Assembly (NCBI GenBank): GCA_045546995.1
Contig: JAZQDW010000067.1
Coordinates: 4,951 to 68,950 of the forward strand
Reading direction: 5' to 3'
Source: Firm-08 sp045546995
GTDB taxonomy: Bacteria > Bacillota > Clostridia > Oscillospirales > QAKW01
Length of the DNA: 64,000 bases
Shown: positions 50,684 through 59,233 of the stretch, in pieces
Position numbering within the stretch: the first letter of the stretch is position 1
How the letters are laid out: each line of letters begins with the position of its first letter
Notes under the pieces: generated by a model
What the model saw: only the letters and a program-made list of their open reading frames with translations
What the model was told of the DNA's origin: nothing
The model's database searches: none
Translations under genes and position numbers: made by a program

Positions 50684-51118
50684 ATGAAAGCTATCAACGA
50701 TGAAGCAATGCTGCAATATATCAACAAGGCCGGCGAAACCGGTGTGCGCAGTATCCGCAACGTGTTGAATATTGCCAAGGGAGAGGGGTTGCGGCGACAG
50801 CTCAAAGAGCAACAAATCGAGTACGGCGAGATCTACGCCCAAAGCCGGCAAATGCTCCGACGAAAAGGACGGGAGCCGAGTCATCTGAGCCGACGGGCAA
50901 AGTTGAATCTGAAAATGGGCGTTGCCATGGGCACGATGACCAACCGTTCCCCTTCCAAAATTGCCGAAATGATGATCCGGGGCAACACGATGGGGCTGAC
51001 CAAAAGCATTCAGACCCTGAATCATTATAATGGCAACAGCGAGAGCGTGCGAGCATTGGCCGTCAAGCTGTTGCGCACCGAGCAGGCCAACATTGATGCA
51101 CTGAAATCCTTTTTGTGA
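50684..51118 (+). CDS. Helical protein of unknown function
   Basis: A 144-residue protein starting MKAINDEAMLQYINKAGE, with GGGGTG upstream. It is predicted entirely helical, with long amphipathic stretches (GLRRQLKEQQIEYGEIYAQ, TMGLTKSIQTLNHYNG), suggesting a ferritin-like or other four-helix bundle. No metal-ligand pattern is clear. It precedes the DUF5662 gene by 75 bp on the same strand. It is not recognised with confidence. Confidence 0.75.
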   Translation: MKAINDEAMLQYINKAGETGVRSIRNVLNIAKGEGLRRQLKEQQIEYGEIYAQSRQMLRRKGREPSHLSRRAKLNLKMGVAMGTMTNRSPSKIAEMMIRGNTMGLTKSIQTLNHYNGNSESVRALAVKLLRTEQANIDALKSFL

Positions 51119-51193
51119 TTGACGGCAACCGCCTTTTAAGCTATAATAAATACTGCGGGCGACCGCAGTATTTATTTTTTGAGGTGGCAAGAC

Positions 51194-51736
51194 ATGGCGC
51201 ATCCGTTAAAGCATTTTGCCGTCATCACCCGACATCGGCACAAGGTGATGGCGCATTGTTGGAAGGCAGGCATTTTCTGGCAAGGGCTGGGACACGATCT
51301 GTCCAAATACGCACCGGTGGAGTTTATTCCCGGCGCCAGATATTATCAGGGCAGCCGTTCGCCCAACGAAAAAGAACGGGAACTGTTTGGCTACAGCCGC
51401 GCCTGGATGCACCACAAGGGCCGCAACCGCCATCATTTTGAATACTGGACCGACTATAATCCCAAAACACGCACCATGGAGCCGGTGGAAATGCCCGACC
51501 GTTTTATCATCGAAATGTTTTGTGATCGGGTGGCCGCCAGCAAGATCTACGGCGGCAAAAAATATACCGACGATTACGCCCTGAACTATTATCTGCGGGG
51601 CTGTGATACCCGCCGCATCCATCCAAACACCGCCACAAAGCTGGAATTTTTATTGCGGCATCTGGCAGAAAAGGGAGAAAAGGCCACCTTTGCTCTGATC
51701 CGAAAAGCAAGAAAAACGGGCCTGCCCCAAAAATGA
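51194..51736 (+). CDS. DUF5662 family protein
   Basis: A 180-residue protein beginning MAHPLKHFAVITRHRHKVMA, with GAGGTGG ahead. Conserved His/Asp clusters (HKVMAHCWKAG, GHDLSKYAP, HHKGRNRHH) suggest a metal-dependent, HD-like helical fold. DUF5662 has no assigned function. It is co-directional with the helical protein upstream and ends at a hairpin shared with tyrS. Confidence 0.8.
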   Translation: MAHPLKHFAVITRHRHKVMAHCWKAGIFWQGLGHDLSKYAPVEFIPGARYYQGSRSPNEKERELFGYSRAWMHHKGRNRHHFEYWTDYNPKTRTMEPVEMPDRFIIEMFCDRVAASKIYGGKKYTDDYALNYYLRGCDTRRIHPNTATKLEFLLRHLAEKGEKATFALIRKARKTGLPQK

Positions 51737-51742
51737 TAGAAC

Positions 51743-51768
51743 AACGCCCCTGCTGTTGCAGGGGCGTT
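51743..51768. terminator. Bidirectional hairpin, DUF5662/tyrS
   Basis: AACGCCCCTGC (51743-51753) and GCAGGGGCGTT (51758-51768) with a TGTT loop; only short T tracts. Confidence 0.75.
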
Positions 51769-51773
51769 TGATA

Positions 51774-52991
51774 TTATAAGGTGATTTTTTTGAAGGTCTT
51801 TTTGCCGCGTTTGACGACCAGACCGTCAGCAAAGGCATCCTTGGGGAAGGTGGCGCGGAAATCGGTGACCTTTGCACCGTCTACGCTGACACCGCCCTGC
51901 TCGACAGCGCGTCTGCCCTCGCTACGGGTAGAGACCAAACCGCCCTTAACCAGCACGGAAATGATATCGATCACACCGTCGGTAAAGTCCTCGTCGCTCA
52001 AAGCGGCGGAAGGCATATTGGCGGCGTCGCCTGCGCTGAAGATGGCGCGGGCAGCGGTTTGCGCCTTGACAGCCTCTTCCTCGCCGTGCACCAGCTTGGT
52101 CAGCTCGTAGGCCAAGATCTCTTTAGCGGTATTCAACTGACTGCCCTCCCAGGCATCCATCTTGACGATTTCCTCCAGAGGCAGGAAGGTGAGCATACGA
52201 ATACATTTGAGAACGTCGTCATCCCCAACGTTTCTCCAATACTGATAGAAATCGTAGGGAGAGGTCTTATTGGGATCCAGCCACACGGCGCCGCCGGCAG
52301 TCTTACCCATCTTTTTACCCTCGGAATTGAGCAGCAGGGTGATGGTCATGGCATCAGCCTCACCGCCCAGCTTACGGCGGATCAGTTCTCTGCCGCCCAG
52401 CATATTGCTCCACTGATCGTCGCCACCGAACTGCAGATTACAACCCAGCGTCTGATACATATGATAAAAGTCATAGCTCTGCATGATCATATAGTTGAAC
52501 TCAAGGAAGGACAAGCCTTTCTCCATCCGCTGCTTATAGCACTCGGCGCGCAGCATATTGTTGACCGAGAAGCAAGCGCCGACCTCACGCAGCAGATCCA
52601 CGTATTTCAGTTCCAACAGCCAATCGGCGTTATTGACCATAATGGCCTTACCCTCGCCAAATTCAATAAAGCGCTCCATCTGCTTTTTAAAGCAATCGCA
52701 GTTGTGCTGAATGGTCTCCGCCGTCATCATAGAACGCATATCGGTACGGCCGCTGGGGTCACCGATATGACCGGTGCCGCCGCCGATGAGGGCAATGGGG
52801 CGGTTGCCTGCCTGCTGCAATCTTTTCATCAGGCACAGCGCCATAAAGTGGCCCACGTGCAAGCTGTCCGCCGTGGGATCAAAACCAATATAAAATACAG
52901 CCTTACCGCTGTTGACAAGTTCTCTTACCTTTTCTTCGTCAGTCACCTGGGCGATGAGGCCGCGGGCGACCAATTCTTCATAAATCTGCAT
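51774..52991 (-). CDS. tyrS: Tyrosyl-tRNA synthetase
   Basis: A 405-residue class I synthetase. The HIGH motif is HVGHFMAL (~45), YxxxQ-type recognition appears in MYQTLGCNLQFGGDDQW, and the KMSKS loop reads KKMGKT. A C-terminal S4 RNA-binding domain follows (GGLVSTRSEGRRAVEQGGV). It charges tRNA-Tyr. ATG 52991 follows AAGGAGA. Only ~130 bp separate it from the divergent chromate transporter, and no T-box leader is visible, unlike many Firmicutes tyrS genes. Confidence 0.96.
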   Translation of the reverse strand: MQIYEELVARGLIAQVTDEEKVRELVNSGKAVFYIGFDPTADSLHVGHFMALCLMKRLQQAGNRPIALIGGGTGHIGDPSGRTDMRSMMTAETIQHNCDCFKKQMERFIEFGEGKAIMVNNADWLLELKYVDLLREVGACFSVNNMLRAECYKQRMEKGLSFLEFNYMIMQSYDFYHMYQTLGCNLQFGGDDQWSNMLGGRELIRRKLGGEADAMTITLLLNSEGKKMGKTAGGAVWLDPNKTSPYDFYQYWRNVGDDDVLKCIRMLTFLPLEEIVKMDAWEGSQLNTAKEILAYELTKLVHGEEEAVKAQTAARAIFSAGDAANMPSAALSDEDFTDGVIDIISVLVKGGLVSTRSEGRRAVEQGGVSVDGAKVTDFRATFPKDAFADGLVVKRGKKTFKKITL

Positions 52992-53123
52992 CTGTCTTCT
53001 CCTTATTACATCATTAAATTATATTATAAGAATTATCATTTCTTTTGTCAACTCTTTTTATGGTTGATTTCCGGGAGCAAATGGGCTATAATACTTTGGT
53101 AAAGATTTGAAAGGAGCAAATGA

Positions 53124-53681
53124 ATGAAACGTTGGTCGCTTATACGAAAACTGTTTTGGATCTTTTTTAAGATCGGCGCCTTTACCTTCGGCGGCGGATA
53201 CGCCATGATCCCGCTGATCCAGAAGGAAGTGGTGGAAAACAACCAATGGATCACCGATGACGACATTTTGGACATCATCGCCATTGCCGAATCCACCCCC
53301 GGACCCATCGCCATCAATTCGGCCACCTTTGTAGGCTATAAGATAGCCGGCTTTTGGGGGGCGGCGGCCGCCACAACGGGCGTGGTGCTCCCCTCTTTTG
53401 TGATCATTTTGGCCATTTCCTTTGTACTGAATCAATTTCAGAATCTAAAGGCGGTCAAATACGCCTTTTTCGGCATCCGCGCCGGTGTGCTGGCCCTGTT
53501 GATCAAGGCGCTGTGGAGCATGTATACCAAGTGCCCCAAAGGGATCCTTACCTACTGCCTGATGGCCGCCGCATTTATTGCCGTAGCCGTATTTGATATC
53601 GGCGTACTGTGGGTGATCCTGGGTTGCGCCGTCGCCGGTATCATCGTCGCTCTCATCACGGAAAGGAGGGCGAAAGCATGA
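53124..53681 (+). CDS. Chromate transporter family protein, first half-size subunit
   Basis: A 185-residue, membrane-embedded CHR-domain protein. The N-terminal motif FFKIGAFTFGGGYAMIPLI and the PGPIAINSATFVGY motif define the family. Short-chain CHR proteins work as pairs encoded by adjacent genes; the partner starts 4 bases before this stop. The pair transports chromate or, more likely in gut anaerobes, another anion. AAGGAG precedes the ATG. Confidence 0.92.
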   Translation: MKRWSLIRKLFWIFFKIGAFTFGGGYAMIPLIQKEVVENNQWITDDDILDIIAIAESTPGPIAINSATFVGYKIAGFWGAAAATTGVVLPSFVIILAISFVLNQFQNLKAVKYAFFGIRAGVLALLIKALWSMYTKCPKGILTYCLMAAAFIAVAVFDIGVLWVILGCAVAGIIVALITERRAKA

Positions 53682-54274
53682 TCTTTTTAGAGTTGTTTCT
53701 GACCTTCTTTATGATCGGCGCCTTTACGGTGGGCGGCGGATACGCCATGCTCCCCTTCATTCAATCCGAGGTATTGGCCAAGGGTTGGATGGAGAATGAG
53801 GTTCTGACCAACTTTATTGCCGTCAGTGAGTCCACCCCCGGCCCCTTCGCCATCAACATTTCCACCTACATCGGCGCCGTTAAGGGAGGCGAGGCATTGG
53901 GCATCGGCGGCAGCTTTTTAGGCTCCTTTTGCGCCACCATGGGCGTAGTGCTCCCCTCGTTTATCATCATTTTAATCGTTGCCCGTATCTTTGAGGCGTT
54001 TAAGACCAACAAATACGTCAAGGGCGCCATGACCGGTCTGCGGCCCGCAGTAGTGGGACTGATCGGCGCGGCTATCATTTCGGTAGCGTTGACCGTGTTT
54101 TTCCCCGATGGGCTGAATCTAACCGTTTTCAAGGAGGTCACCACCTATATTTCCTTGGCCGTCTTTGCCGTGATGACGGTACTGGCCTTCAAAAAGGTAC
54201 ATCCCATTATCATTATCTGCATTTCCGCCGTGATCGGCATCGCGGCAGGCTATGCCCTGCAATTACCTATGTAA
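53678..54274 (+). CDS. Chromate transporter family protein, second half-size subunit
   Basis: A 198-residue CHR-domain protein with the same motif pair (FFMIGAFTVGGGYAMLPFI; PGPFAINISTYIG). Its ATG overlaps the previous stop (ATGA), so the two subunits are translationally coupled. Its stop lies 6 bases before the left arm of the split terminator stem at 54281. Confidence 0.92.
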   Translation: MIFLELFLTFFMIGAFTVGGGYAMLPFIQSEVLAKGWMENEVLTNFIAVSESTPGPFAINISTYIGAVKGGEALGIGGSFLGSFCATMGVVLPSFIIILIVARIFEAFKTNKYVKGAMTGLRPAVVGLIGAAIISVALTVFFPDGLNLTVFKEVTTYISLAVFAVMTVLAFKKVHPIIIICISAVIGIAAGYALQLPM

Positions 54275-54280
54275 AATTTT

Positions 54281-54661
54281 AAAGGACACACCGCAGAGAG
54301 ACACTTCGTAAAGAAGTCGTCTCTCTGTTTTTATATAAAAATGACACTTTACGCAAAAGCGAAAGTGTCATAGTGGGTTACGTATTTTAAAGCATATATA
54401 AAAGTTACTTGCCGAAAACAAGAAATTTATTTTTCGGCAGGTTTAAGTGATATTGCAAACTACCGTTTGCAGTGATATTTTGCCTTGCGGCAAAGTGAGA
54501 TAAAAGCCTGCGGCTTTTGTGATATTATATTCGCTCCACAACTCGGCGAAGCCGAATATCACACGGCATAACCGTATATCACTGCGAAGCAATATCACTC
54601 GCCTTTAGGCGAATATAACTGCGGCACCTTCCTTACGGAGGGTGCCGCCAGTGTGTCCTTT
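54281..54661. repeat. Composite hairpin-array element, copy 1, within a split terminator stem
   Basis: A 381 bp gene-free region. The outermost arms AAAGGACACAC (54281-54291) and GTGTGTCCTTT (54651-54661) are perfectly complementary. Inside, in order: a hairpin CAGAGAGAC/GTCTCTCTG with T5, a GACACTTT/AAAGTGTC hairpin, the phrase ATAGTGGGTTACG, and TGCCGAAAA/TTTTCGGCA. Then come at least seven mini-hairpins (GCAAACTACCGTTTGC, AAAAGCCTGCGGCTTTT, CGCCTTTAGGCG and others) separated by GTGATAT in the first half and ATATCAC in the second. A GGCACC/GGTGCC hairpin closes it. It is related to 61713-62102 in opposite orientation. Confidence 0.85.
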
Positions 54662-54665
54662 TTAT

Positions 54666-55388
54666 TTATTGCATCATAGTGTCCAACAGGGACGAAGCGA
54701 AAAGATAATTCATCTCCCGCTTGGGATGATTGATGTAATTGGCCAGCAGATCGGTGGTGTCCACCCCCAGGGCGGCCAACCGTTTCCATTTGGCATAGAC
54801 GTCGCAAACAGGCACGTCATACTCTGCCGCCACGGCCTTCGCCGCATCAATATAGCGATCCAGCACCCCTGCATTTTGCCGCTCGGCCACCTTACCTGCA
54901 AACTCACGCAGGTTTTCCCACGGGATATGACAGCTGACCTCGGTGTTTTGCATATTGGGGGTCATAAAGATCACCTCACCGCCGTCGGCCTTGAGCTTTT
55001 CAAAAATGCCGGCAAGGGCGGTGGTGTAACGATCTAATTTATCAAGGCCCTGGGCGTTGTCATTCAGACCGAAGCAAACCACCGTAAGGTCCGGATGATG
55101 AGACAGCACGTCCCGTTCCAGCCGTTCCAACGCTCTGGGGGCATTATCGCCACTGATGCCCGCATTGATGATATTCACCGGGCTTTCGGGGAACAGCAGC
55201 GTCAACATATCATAAAGATACTTATGATATGCACTGGATTTATCAAATACGGTCTCAAGATTTCCATCGTTTTTGTAGTAGACCTCAAAGCAACCCTGAG
55301 TCACACTGTCCCCCAAAAAGGCAATGGTGGGCGTAGGTCTACCCTGGCGATCGCGCCCCTTGGCAGCCAGTTTTTCCATTATTTTCAT
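54666..55388 (-). CDS. SGNH/GDSL hydrolase family protein
   Basis: A 240-residue esterase-type hydrolase. Block I is IAFLGDSVTQG (GDS nucleophile), block II Gly is in NAGISGDNA, and block III is FGLNDNAQG. The expected DxxH block near the C-terminus is replaced by INHPKREMN, where H may serve. There is no signal peptide, so it is cytoplasmic. ATG 55388 follows AAGGAG. It lies 10 bp behind the RpiB-like isomerase, suggesting deacetylation of a sugar used by that enzyme. Confidence 0.88.
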   Translation of the reverse strand: MKIMEKLAAKGRDRQGRPTPTIAFLGDSVTQGCFEVYYKNDGNLETVFDKSSAYHKYLYDMLTLLFPESPVNIINAGISGDNAPRALERLERDVLSHHPDLTVVCFGLNDNAQGLDKLDRYTTALAGIFEKLKADGGEVIFMTPNMQNTEVSCHIPWENLREFAGKVAERQNAGVLDRYIDAAKAVAAEYDVPVCDVYAKWKRLAALGVDTTDLLANYINHPKREMNYLFASSLLDTMMQ

Positions 55389-55398
55389 AAAAAACTCC

Positions 55399-55971
55399 TT
55401 ATTCGGGTTTGGTTTCCAATTGCAGAGGAAAATCGCCCAATTTGTTGACCTTAAATCCGTTTTGCTTGTACGTCTCGTAATCAAAGGCTTCCAGCTCGTC
55501 AATGGCCAATTTGTGGAACTCATAAAAATTATGCCACCATTCATAGCCACTGCCAAGTTCTGCATTGAGATAGGCGTCTGCAATATCACAGCCCATGGCA
55601 GGCGCCACATAAAAGGCTCCCATGGCCAATACGTTAACACCGTTGCCCGTGATGGCGCGCAACGCTGCCGGCACACTTTCTACTACGCCGGCATGGACGT
55701 GAGGGCATTTGCTGGCCGCAATATGGATACCCATACCGGTACCGCAAAACAGCAACGCTCTTTCAAACTCCCCTTCACTGATCATCGCGCCCGCCCGCAG
55801 GCCTACACGATGAAACATCAAGTCGGTATCGTCCGGATCGCTATCGGCGCGAACGCCCACGTCCGTCACCTTCCATCCCTTTGCCTGCAGATGGGCGACC
55901 ACCGCCTCCTTCAGCGGAAATCCGGCAAAATCAGCGCCAACCAAAATATATTTATCCTTTACTGTCTTCAT
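55399..55971 (-). CDS. RpiB/LacAB family sugar-phosphate isomerase
   Basis: A 190-residue protein with the RpiB fold signatures: GADFAGFPLKEAV (normally xDHAGxxLK; the first His is Phe here), CGTGMGIHIAASK (Cys base and phosphate loop) and GNGVNVLAMGA. It is longer than RpiB (~150) through a C-terminal extension rich in aromatic residues (GYEWWHNFYEFHK). The exact aldose/ketose phosphate is unknown, and the altered DHAG motif suggests a non-ribose substrate. It is co-transcribed with the SGNH hydrolase. Confidence 0.85.
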   Translation of the reverse strand: MKTVKDKYILVGADFAGFPLKEAVVAHLQAKGWKVTDVGVRADSDPDDTDLMFHRVGLRAGAMISEGEFERALLFCGTGMGIHIAASKCPHVHAGVVESVPAALRAITGNGVNVLAMGAFYVAPAMGCDIADAYLNAELGSGYEWWHNFYEFHKLAIDELEAFDYETYKQNGFKVNKLGDFPLQLETKPE

Positions 55972-56116
55972 AAAACGTTCTCCTTTCCAAGTACTGACTC
56001 AATTATAAAATGAATTGCCTGTAAAATCAAGCATATTCTTTTACTTTGCTCCCTTGCAATCACAATCGCTCTATGGTACAATAATGACAATTTGCCAAAG
56101 AAGAGAGGGTGTTTGT

Positions 56117-57496
56117 ATGGCCGGTCGTTTTTTCGGTGATCGACAGTTTTATAAAAAGATCATCTATCTGATGATTCCCATCATGATCCAGAACGGAATT
56201 ACCAACTTCGTCAATATGCTGGATAATATCATGGTTGGCCGTGTGGGCACAGCAGAAATGACGGGTGTTGCCGTCAGTAACCAATTGTTGTTCGTATTTA
56301 ATTTGTGCATTTTCGGCGCCATCAGCGGCGCCGGCATTTTCGGCGCTCAATTTTTCGGTAAGGGCGACCAAAAAGGTGTGCGGCACACCTTCCGCTTTAA
56401 ACTGATTTTTTGCACTCTCATCACCGTCGGCGCTATCGCTTTGCTGTTTTTCGGTGCGGATGCGCTGATCGGTCTGTACCTCAAAGGAGAGGGCAACGCC
56501 GCCGATATTGCCGCCACGCTGGCCTACGCCAAAGAGTATTTATTCATTATGCTGATCGGTTTGTTCCCCTACAGCATCGCGCAGTGTTATTCCGGTACCC
56601 TGCGTGAATCGGGCGAGACCGTATTGCCCATGGTGGCAGGCGTAACCGCCGTTTTGGTCAATCTCGTTTTAAATTACGTATTGATCTTCGGTAATTTCGG
56701 CGCTCCGAAATTGGGTGTGGCGGGCGCCGCCATCGCCACGGCAATCTCCCGTTTTGTCGAATGCGGCATCGTAATGATATGGACCCGTATGCAGGCAAAG
56801 CGATTTCCGTTTATCCTTGGGACCTATCGCAGTATGTACGTACCGATGGCTCTGGTCAAACAAATTTTCGCCAAAGGTTTGCCACTGATGGCAAACGAGG
56901 TAATGTGGGCGGCCGGTATCGCGCTGATCAATCAATGCTATTCGGTACGGGGACTGGACGTGGTAACCGCCACCAACATCTCGCAGACCTTTTGGAACGT
57001 GTTTTCCGTCGCCTTTATGGCGGTGGGCGTTGCTATCGGCATCGTCGTCGGTCAAATGCTGGGCGCCGGCGAAACGGAGGAGGCAAAGCTGGCCGCCTCC
57101 CGTATGATTACCTTTTCCATTCTGCTTTCTGCGGCAATGGGGCTGTGCTATTGCGTTGCCGCCATTTGGATCCCCGCCGCATACAACACCACCGACGATA
57201 TTCGTCAAATGGCCACCCGCATTATGCAGATCAGCGCCCTGGCCATGCCGCTGGATGCCTGCGCCCATGCCAGTTATTTCACCCTGCGCTCGGGAGGAAA
57301 GACCTTTATCACCTTTATCTTTGACAGCGGATACGTTTGGCTGTTTCATTTACCGGTAGCCGCGCTGTTGGTGTATTGCACCGACCTGCCCATTTTACCA
57401 CTGTATCTGATCTGTCAGCTGTTGTTGATTTTCAAAAGTATTCTCGGCCTTGTGTTCGTTGCCAAAGGCAACTGGGCCAACCGTATCGTTGCATAA
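56117..57496 (+). CDS. MATE family efflux transporter
   Basis: A 459-residue protein with 12 spans in two homologous halves. The N-terminal motif NMLDNIMVGRVGTAEMTGVAV and the later QCYSGTLRESGETVLPM match DinF/NorM-type multidrug and toxin exporters driven by Na+ or H+. ATG 56117 follows AGAGAGGG; the frame upstream is not coding. It is monocistronic, with a terminator shared with luxS. Confidence 0.93.
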   Translation: MAGRFFGDRQFYKKIIYLMIPIMIQNGITNFVNMLDNIMVGRVGTAEMTGVAVSNQLLFVFNLCIFGAISGAGIFGAQFFGKGDQKGVRHTFRFKLIFCTLITVGAIALLFFGADALIGLYLKGEGNAADIAATLAYAKEYLFIMLIGLFPYSIAQCYSGTLRESGETVLPMVAGVTAVLVNLVLNYVLIFGNFGAPKLGVAGAAIATAISRFVECGIVMIWTRMQAKRFPFILGTYRSMYVPMALVKQIFAKGLPLMANEVMWAAGIALINQCYSVRGLDVVTATNISQTFWNVFSVAFMAVGVAIGIVVGQMLGAGETEEAKLAASRMITFSILLSAAMGLCYCVAAIWIPAAYNTTDDIRQMATRIMQISALAMPLDACAHASYFTLRSGGKTFITFIFDSGYVWLFHLPVAALLVYCTDLPILPLYLICQLLLIFKSILGLVFVAKGNWANRIVA

Positions 57497-57530
57497 AATA
57501 AAAGGAGCAAGTTTTTGCTCCTTTTATTTT
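57495..57530. terminator. Bidirectional terminator, MATE/luxS
   Basis: A 16-bp perfect stem, AAAATAAAAGGAGCAA (57495-57510), with its complement at 57515-57530, overlapping both stop codons. Confidence 0.92.
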
Positions 57531-57990
57531 ATTCAGGATAATTCATACGGTCCACGTTCCAGTTTGCTAAAACCATTTTCATTTCAGCGGCAATGTCCTT
57601 GGCTCCGGGTAGATCGTGCTCCTTATAATTGCCACACTCCTCTTTTTTACTGCCGGGAATCGCGCCCACAAAGCCGCTGATAAAATCCACCGATGCCTGC
57701 ACCAAAGCAAGAGCATCTGCGTAACTGACCGTGTCCCGCAGCAGAAGATAAAACCCGGTACGACAGCCCATGGGCCCGACGTAGATCACCTGCTCACCCA
57801 GTGTGCTGTTGCGGGCGTAGGTGGCAAATAAATGCTCGAAAGTGTGCATGGCGCCGTTGGAAAGATAATCACCGCCGTTGGGCAGTTTCATCCGAATATC
57901 ATAGGTCACCACGTCCCCGTCCACACGGGAGATATACATTCCACGGGTCAGGGTATCGTGATTGATGGTAAAGCTGGCAATTTTTTTCAT
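57529..57990 (-). CDS. luxS: S-ribosylhomocysteine lyase LuxS
   Basis: A 153-residue enzyme. The metal ligands are the two His of MHTFEHLFATYAR and the Cys of ECGNYKEHDL; GPMGCRTGFYLL carries the catalytic Cys. It cleaves S-ribosylhomocysteine to homocysteine and DPD, the precursor of AI-2. It is a single gene with no mtn/pfs neighbour in the window. A good GGAGAA precedes the ATG. Confidence 0.97.
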   Translation of the reverse strand: MKKIASFTINHDTLTRGMYISRVDGDVVTYDIRMKLPNGGDYLSNGAMHTFEHLFATYARNSTLGEQVIYVGPMGCRTGFYLLLRDTVSYADALALVQASVDFISGFVGAIPGSKKEECGNYKEHDLPGAKDIAAEMKMVLANWNVDRMNYPE

Positions 57991-58101
57991 ACTTCATTCT
58001 CCTTTGTATATTTTATTGTAGCACGGTTGTCTGTCCGTGTCAATCTTCCCCCTTGCAATACGAGTGCAGATATAGTAAAATAAGGCAAAGGAGAACGGGA
58101 T

Positions 58102-58755
58102 ATGTATTATTTATTTGATTTGGACGGCACGCTGACCAAGCCGGAAACGGGCATCACCAATTCCATCAAGTATGCCCTGCAAAAATTTGATATTACCGAA
58201 GAGGATATGGATAAATTGCGGTTGTGCATCGGACCGCCGCTGATCGACTCGTTTGAAACGTTCTGGCACTTTCCCCGTCCCAAGGCCGAGCAGGCCGTGG
58301 CGTATTATCGGGAGTATTTTGCCGTAAAAGGATTGTTTGAAAACGAGGTATACGAGGGCATCCCCACGCTGCTGCAACGGCTGTCCGCCAAGGGTGGAAA
58401 GCTGATTTTGGCCACCTCCAAGCCGGAGGAATACGCCGCGCAGATCTTAGATCATTTCGGTCTGCTGTCCTATTTTACGGCGGTCGTGGGCAACACCTTA
58501 AAAGAAGAGCGTCCCAAGAAAGAGGACGTGCTGGCCCACATTTTAACGTTGTTTCCCGACATCAGCAAGGAAAACGCCATTATGATCGGCGACCGAAAAT
58601 ACGATATCATCGGCGCCGCCCGTATGGGTCTGCCCTCGGTGGGTGTGCTGTACGGCTATGGCGACAGAGCAGAAATGAAAGCGGCAGGCGCCACCGATAT
58701 ATGTGAAACCGTGGCTGACCTGCAGGAATTTTTACTGGAAAGGACCAAATTATGA
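58102..58755 (+). CDS. HAD family hydrolase (phosphoglycolate phosphatase-like)
   Basis: A 217-residue HAD enzyme. Motif I is FDLDGTLTKP, motif II LATSKPEEYA, motif III Lys near RPKKEDVL, and motif IV IMIGDRKYDI. A helical cap at ~15-80 marks subfamily I (PGP/PpaX-like). The substrate is unknown. Its stop overlaps the dtd start by 4 bases. Confidence 0.92.
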   Translation: MYYLFDLDGTLTKPETGITNSIKYALQKFDITEEDMDKLRLCIGPPLIDSFETFWHFPRPKAEQAVAYYREYFAVKGLFENEVYEGIPTLLQRLSAKGGKLILATSKPEEYAAQILDHFGLLSYFTAVVGNTLKEERPKKEDVLAHILTLFPDISKENAIMIGDRKYDIIGAARMGLPSVGVLYGYGDRAEMKAAGATDICETVADLQEFLLERTKL

Positions 58756-59195
58756 GAGCAGTTGTAACCCGTGTCAAAGAGGCATCCGTCACCATTGACG
58801 GTACGGTAAACGGCGCCATTGGCAAAGGATATTTGATTTTGTTGGGCATTGCCCCCACCGATACGGAGGCGCAGGCTGATTGGCTGGCCGATCGGATCGT
58901 GGGATGCCGTGTATTTGAGGACGAAAACGGAAAAATGAATTTATCCCTGGGTCAGATAGAAGGCGCGCTGTTGGTGGTATCCCAGTTCACCCTGTACGCC
59001 GATCTGAAAAGCCGCCGTCCCGGCTTTACCGGCGCCGCCCGACCCGACATTGCCGAGCCGCTGTACCGTTATTTTTTGAAAGCGTTGGCCGCAAAGGGCT
59101 TTACCGTGGCGCACGGTGAATTTGGCGCAGATATGCAGGTCTACTCCATCAACGATGGGCCGGTGACCCTGCTGTTTGACAGTGAAAACAAATAA
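58752..59195 (+). CDS. dtd: D-aminoacyl-tRNA deacylase
   Basis: A 147-residue protein. The signatures VSQFTLYAD...KSRRPGF and the C-terminal NDGPVT (cross-subunit GP motif) are complete. It hydrolyses D-amino acids (and Gly from tRNA-Ala) off mischarged tRNA. It is translationally coupled to the HAD gene; the unit ends at the terminator shared with GDPD. Confidence 0.96.
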   Translation: MRAVVTRVKEASVTIDGTVNGAIGKGYLILLGIAPTDTEAQADWLADRIVGCRVFEDENGKMNLSLGQIEGALLVVSQFTLYADLKSRRPGFTGAARPDIAEPLYRYFLKALAAKGFTVAHGEFGADMQVYSINDGPVTLLFDSENK

Positions 59196-59233
59196 ACAGA
59201 AGCCGCTTGTCACAAAACAAGCGGCTTCTGTTT
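59194..59233. terminator. Bidirectional terminator, dtd/GDPD
   Basis: A 17-bp perfect stem, AAACAGAAGCCGCTTGT (59194-59210), with its complement at 59217-59233, overlapping both stops. Confidence 0.92.

Noticed and set aside
52992..53123. T-box leader for tyrS
   Set aside because: Only ~130 bp separates tyrS from the divergent transporter and no specifier stem, T-box sequence or antiterminator is visible.
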